DNA from: VRUE01 sp963824705
Lineage (GTDB): Bacteria; Actinomycetota; Thermoleophilia; Solirubrobacterales; 70-9
Direction of reading: 5' to 3'
Length of the DNA stretch: 64,000 nucleotides
Assembly (NCBI GenBank): GCA_963824705.1
Contig: CAWGQE010000003.1
Coordinates: 1,488,001-1,552,000, forward strand
The notes beneath the pieces are model-generated. The model did no database searches, was not told the DNA's origin, and worked only from the letters and a program-made list of their open reading frames with translations. Positions 62,146-64,000 of this stretch are shown piece by piece. Position numbers and translations under genes: made by a program. Each line of letters begins with the position of its first letter. The first letter of the stretch is position 1.

Positions 62146-64000
62146 GGGGTGCAGCGGTTCGGTGGCATCGGCCGCCCGGTCCCGAAGGATGGCGGCAGCG
62201 CGGCAGCGGAAGCGCCCCAGGCGCGGACCGGCCGGGCGCCAAGGCGATAGGTGAGCGTCGCACCGCGCGCCAGCGCGCAGAACGTGGTCCAGGGCCGCTC
62301 ATAGGGATGGCCGTTGAAGCGCATCGACTGAATGTATGGGGCACGGGAGAGAGCAAGGGGAACGAGGCGAGGCTTTCCGTGCTGACTCCCACGACGGGTC
62401 GAGCGCCGCGACGCAGACGCGAGGATCCGCAGCTTCCGGCCGCCCGTCAGGCGCACGGTCGCCCGCCCGAAGAGCGGACTGCCGATCGCCAGAACGTCGG
62501 CGCCGGGGATCTCCGGGTAGAGGCCGAGCGCCCCGAGCACGTACCAAGACGAAAGCGTGCCGAGGTCGTCGTTGCCGGGATAGCCATCCGGCGCGGTGTC
62601 GTAGAGCCTTAGCGCCCGCCGCACTACGGCTTGGGTCTTGTAGGGCTCCCCCGCCCAGTCATACAGCCAGGGGACGTTGAGGTTGGGCTCGTTGCCGAGC
62701 AGCGCATGATCGGCGTGCGTGGCGCCAGGACCGCCGTTCAGGGTCCGCAGGAAGCGGTCGAGCCTGGTCACGGCAGCGGACCGGCCGCCGATCGCCGCGA
62801 AGAGGCCGGCGGGATTCTGCGGCACCAGCCAGGTGTACTGGGCGGAGTCGCCCTCGGCGAAGCCGGCGCCGTGGAGGTTGTCGTAATGGGGAGCGAAGGT
62901 CCCATCTTCGAAACGGGGCTCGATCTGACCGCTGAGTGGGTTGAGTAGATTGCGCCAGTTTCCTGAACGCAACATGAAGGAGCGATACGCGGCCTGGTCG
63001 CCGAGGGAGCGAGCGGCGAACTGGGCGATCGAGAAGTCGTCGATCGCGTACTCGAGGGTGGTGGCCGCCGAGGCCCAGACGGCTTCCGGATCCCCGAACA
63101 GCGAGTTCGCGTTGCGCCGCCTCGAGTCGAGGTCGAAGGGAACGTAACCCAGCGCCTTGTACCGATCGAGGCCCTGTCGCTGGACGTAGCTGCCGTCGGC
63201 GCTACGGCAGTCTTCGTCGGCGCCCTTCAGCATCGCTTCCAATGCGGCGCCGGCATCGAAGCGCCGGGCGCCGAAGGCAGCCGCCGAGGCAATGATCGGA
63301 TCGGCCGGGTCGCCCACCATGGTCATGCTCTGCCCGTTGGCGTAGGACCAGCGCGGCAGGCAGCCGCTCTCCCTGGCGTCGGCCAACATCGAGGCGACGA
63401 TGTCGCTGGCACGGCGCGGCATCAGCATCGCCAGCAGCGGGATCTGCGTGCGGTAGATGTCCCAGCCGGAGAAATCCGCGTATTGGATGCGCCCCTCGGC
63501 GCGATGCACGGCGCCGTCCATGCCGATGTAGCGGCCATCGGCGTCGCTGAACGTGCGGGGGGCGAGAAGCGCGTGGTAGAGCGCCGTGTAGAAAGTTTCG
63601 ACGTCGCCCGTCCCGCCACCACCGATCTCGATCGAAGACAGAGCGTGGTCCCAGTCGGCCTCGGCGCGGGCCCGGACGGTGCCGAATGAGGCGCTTCGAT
63701 TCTCGGCCGCGAGGTTGGCGCGCGCACCGGCGACGCTGACGAAGGAGACTCCGACACGGACGGCGACAGTGCGGTTGTGACGGGTGTCAAAGCTGGCGTA
63801 CGCGCCTGCCTGGGCAGTATTGGCCGCGACGGTTGAGGGTTCTCTCTGGTCGATGGCAGCGGTGGACCCAGGAGCCAGCTTCTGGCGCGTCCAGGTGCCA
63901 TAGGCGCCGAAGGGGCGACTGAAGGTGGCCGCAAAGTAGATCCGGTAGCGAGGTCGCTGGGCACAGAAATAGCCGCTCGAGGCGGAACCGGAGATTTCGT
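62142..64000 (-). CDS. GH92-family exo-alpha-mannosidase, C-terminal part (runs off the window end)
   Basis: About 619 residues are visible, ending before the N-terminus. The frame is open to the window edge. GH92 landmarks appear in order: YFAATFSRPFGAYGTW, FVSVAGARANLAAE, FYTALYHALLAPRTFSDADG, GWDIYRTQIPLLAML, and the catalytic/calcium region GNDDLGTLSSWYVLGALGLYPEIPG. These enzymes are calcium-dependent inverting exo-mannosidases, usually secreted. It heads the operon with the GT39 and GtrA genes. Confidence 0.9.
   Translation of the reverse strand, partial: EISGSASSGYFCAQRPRYRIYFAATFSRPFGAYGTWTRQKLAPGSTAAIDQREPSTVAANTAQAGAYASFDTRHNRTVAVRVGVSFVSVAGARANLAAENRSASFGTVRARAEADWDHALSSIEIGGGGTGDVETFYTALYHALLAPRTFSDADGRYIGMDGAVHRAEGRIQYADFSGWDIYRTQIPLLAMLMPRRASDIVASMLADARESGCLPRWSYANGQSMTMVGDPADPIIASAAAFGARRFDAGAALEAMLKGADEDCRSADGSYVQRQGLDRYKALGYVPFDLDSRRRNANSLFGDPEAVWASAATTLEYAIDDFSIAQFAARSLGDQAAYRSFMLRSGNWRNLLNPLSGQIEPRFEDGTFAPHYDNLHGAGFAEGDSAQYTWLVPQNPAGLFAAIGGRSAAVTRLDRFLRTLNGGPGATHADHALLGNEPNLNVPWLYDWAGEPYKTQAVVRRALRLYDTAPDGYPGNDDLGTLSSWYVLGALGLYPEIPGADVLAIGSPLFGRATVRLTGGRKLRILASASRRSTRRGSQHGKPRLVPLALSRAPYIQSMRFNGHPYERPWTTFCALARGATLTYRLGARPVRAWGASAAALPPSFGTGRPMPPNRCTP

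Overview
The window is high-GC bacterial chromosome from an actinobacterium, most probably of the class Thermoleophilia (Solirubrobacterales or a relative). This is an inference from gene order and family content, not a species call. Two conserved actinobacterial neighbourhoods are recognisable. One runs xerD, pyrG, steB, steA, recN, nadK, tlyA, matching the order Rv1701 to Rv1694 of Mycobacterium tuberculosis. The other runs hisS, aspS, alaS, ruvX, mltG, aroE, aroC, aroK-aroB, aroQ, pepQ, efp, nusB, matching the order around Rv2580c to Rv2533c. Almost everything is on the minus strand, in tightly coupled operons with many 4-bp ATGA/GTGA overlaps.

Layout. 1-2,275: end of a lipoprotein gene, an SDR oxidoreductase and a GT1 glycosyltransferase. 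2,281-9,063: tRNA-Asn, then dnaG, dgt, recO, fpg, xerD and a DUF3866 gene (replication, repair, recombination). 9,060-19,936: M20 peptidase, pyrG, a MraY/WecA-like transferase, steB, steA, recN, an MFS exporter, nadK and tlyA. 19,937-25,760: an accessory stretch of secreted proteins, some lower in GC, with a GNAT enzyme and a glutaredoxin-like protein. 26,015-29,463: dxs, ispA, a small XseB-like ORF and nusB. 29,485-36,655: three signalling genes (hybrid histidine kinase, alpha/beta hydrolase-cyclase fusion, diguanylate cyclase) and enzymes lying within what is usually a continuous aro-pepQ-efp-nusB block. 36,677-45,630: pepQ, shikimate pathway genes including a fused aroK-aroB, mltG, ruvX and alaS. 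45,663-54,775: a NifU-MnmA fusion, a frameshifted AbiEi/DUF559 gene, aspS, hisS, an MBL hydrolase, formiminotransferase and an M29-like aminopeptidase. 54,852-55,931: tRNA-Met with a 1-kb insertion bounded by a 32-bp duplication of the tRNA 3' end. 55,958-64,000: threonine synthase, a divergent LeuS-like synthetase, an unknown protein behind a structured leader, and a GtrA / GT39 / GH92 alpha-mannosidase operon running off the end.

The observations most worth following are: a 48-nt intergenic element present twice (20,242 and 25,855) next to hairpins, possibly a small RNA; the tRNA-Met cassette carrying one secreted I36-like protein and no visible integrase; a run of long, nearly perfect hairpins without U-tracts at operon junctions; the signalling-gene insertions into the efp-nusB region; and several enzymes with altered key residues (Fpg zinc finger, IscU-like domain of MnmA, LeuS-like editing site).
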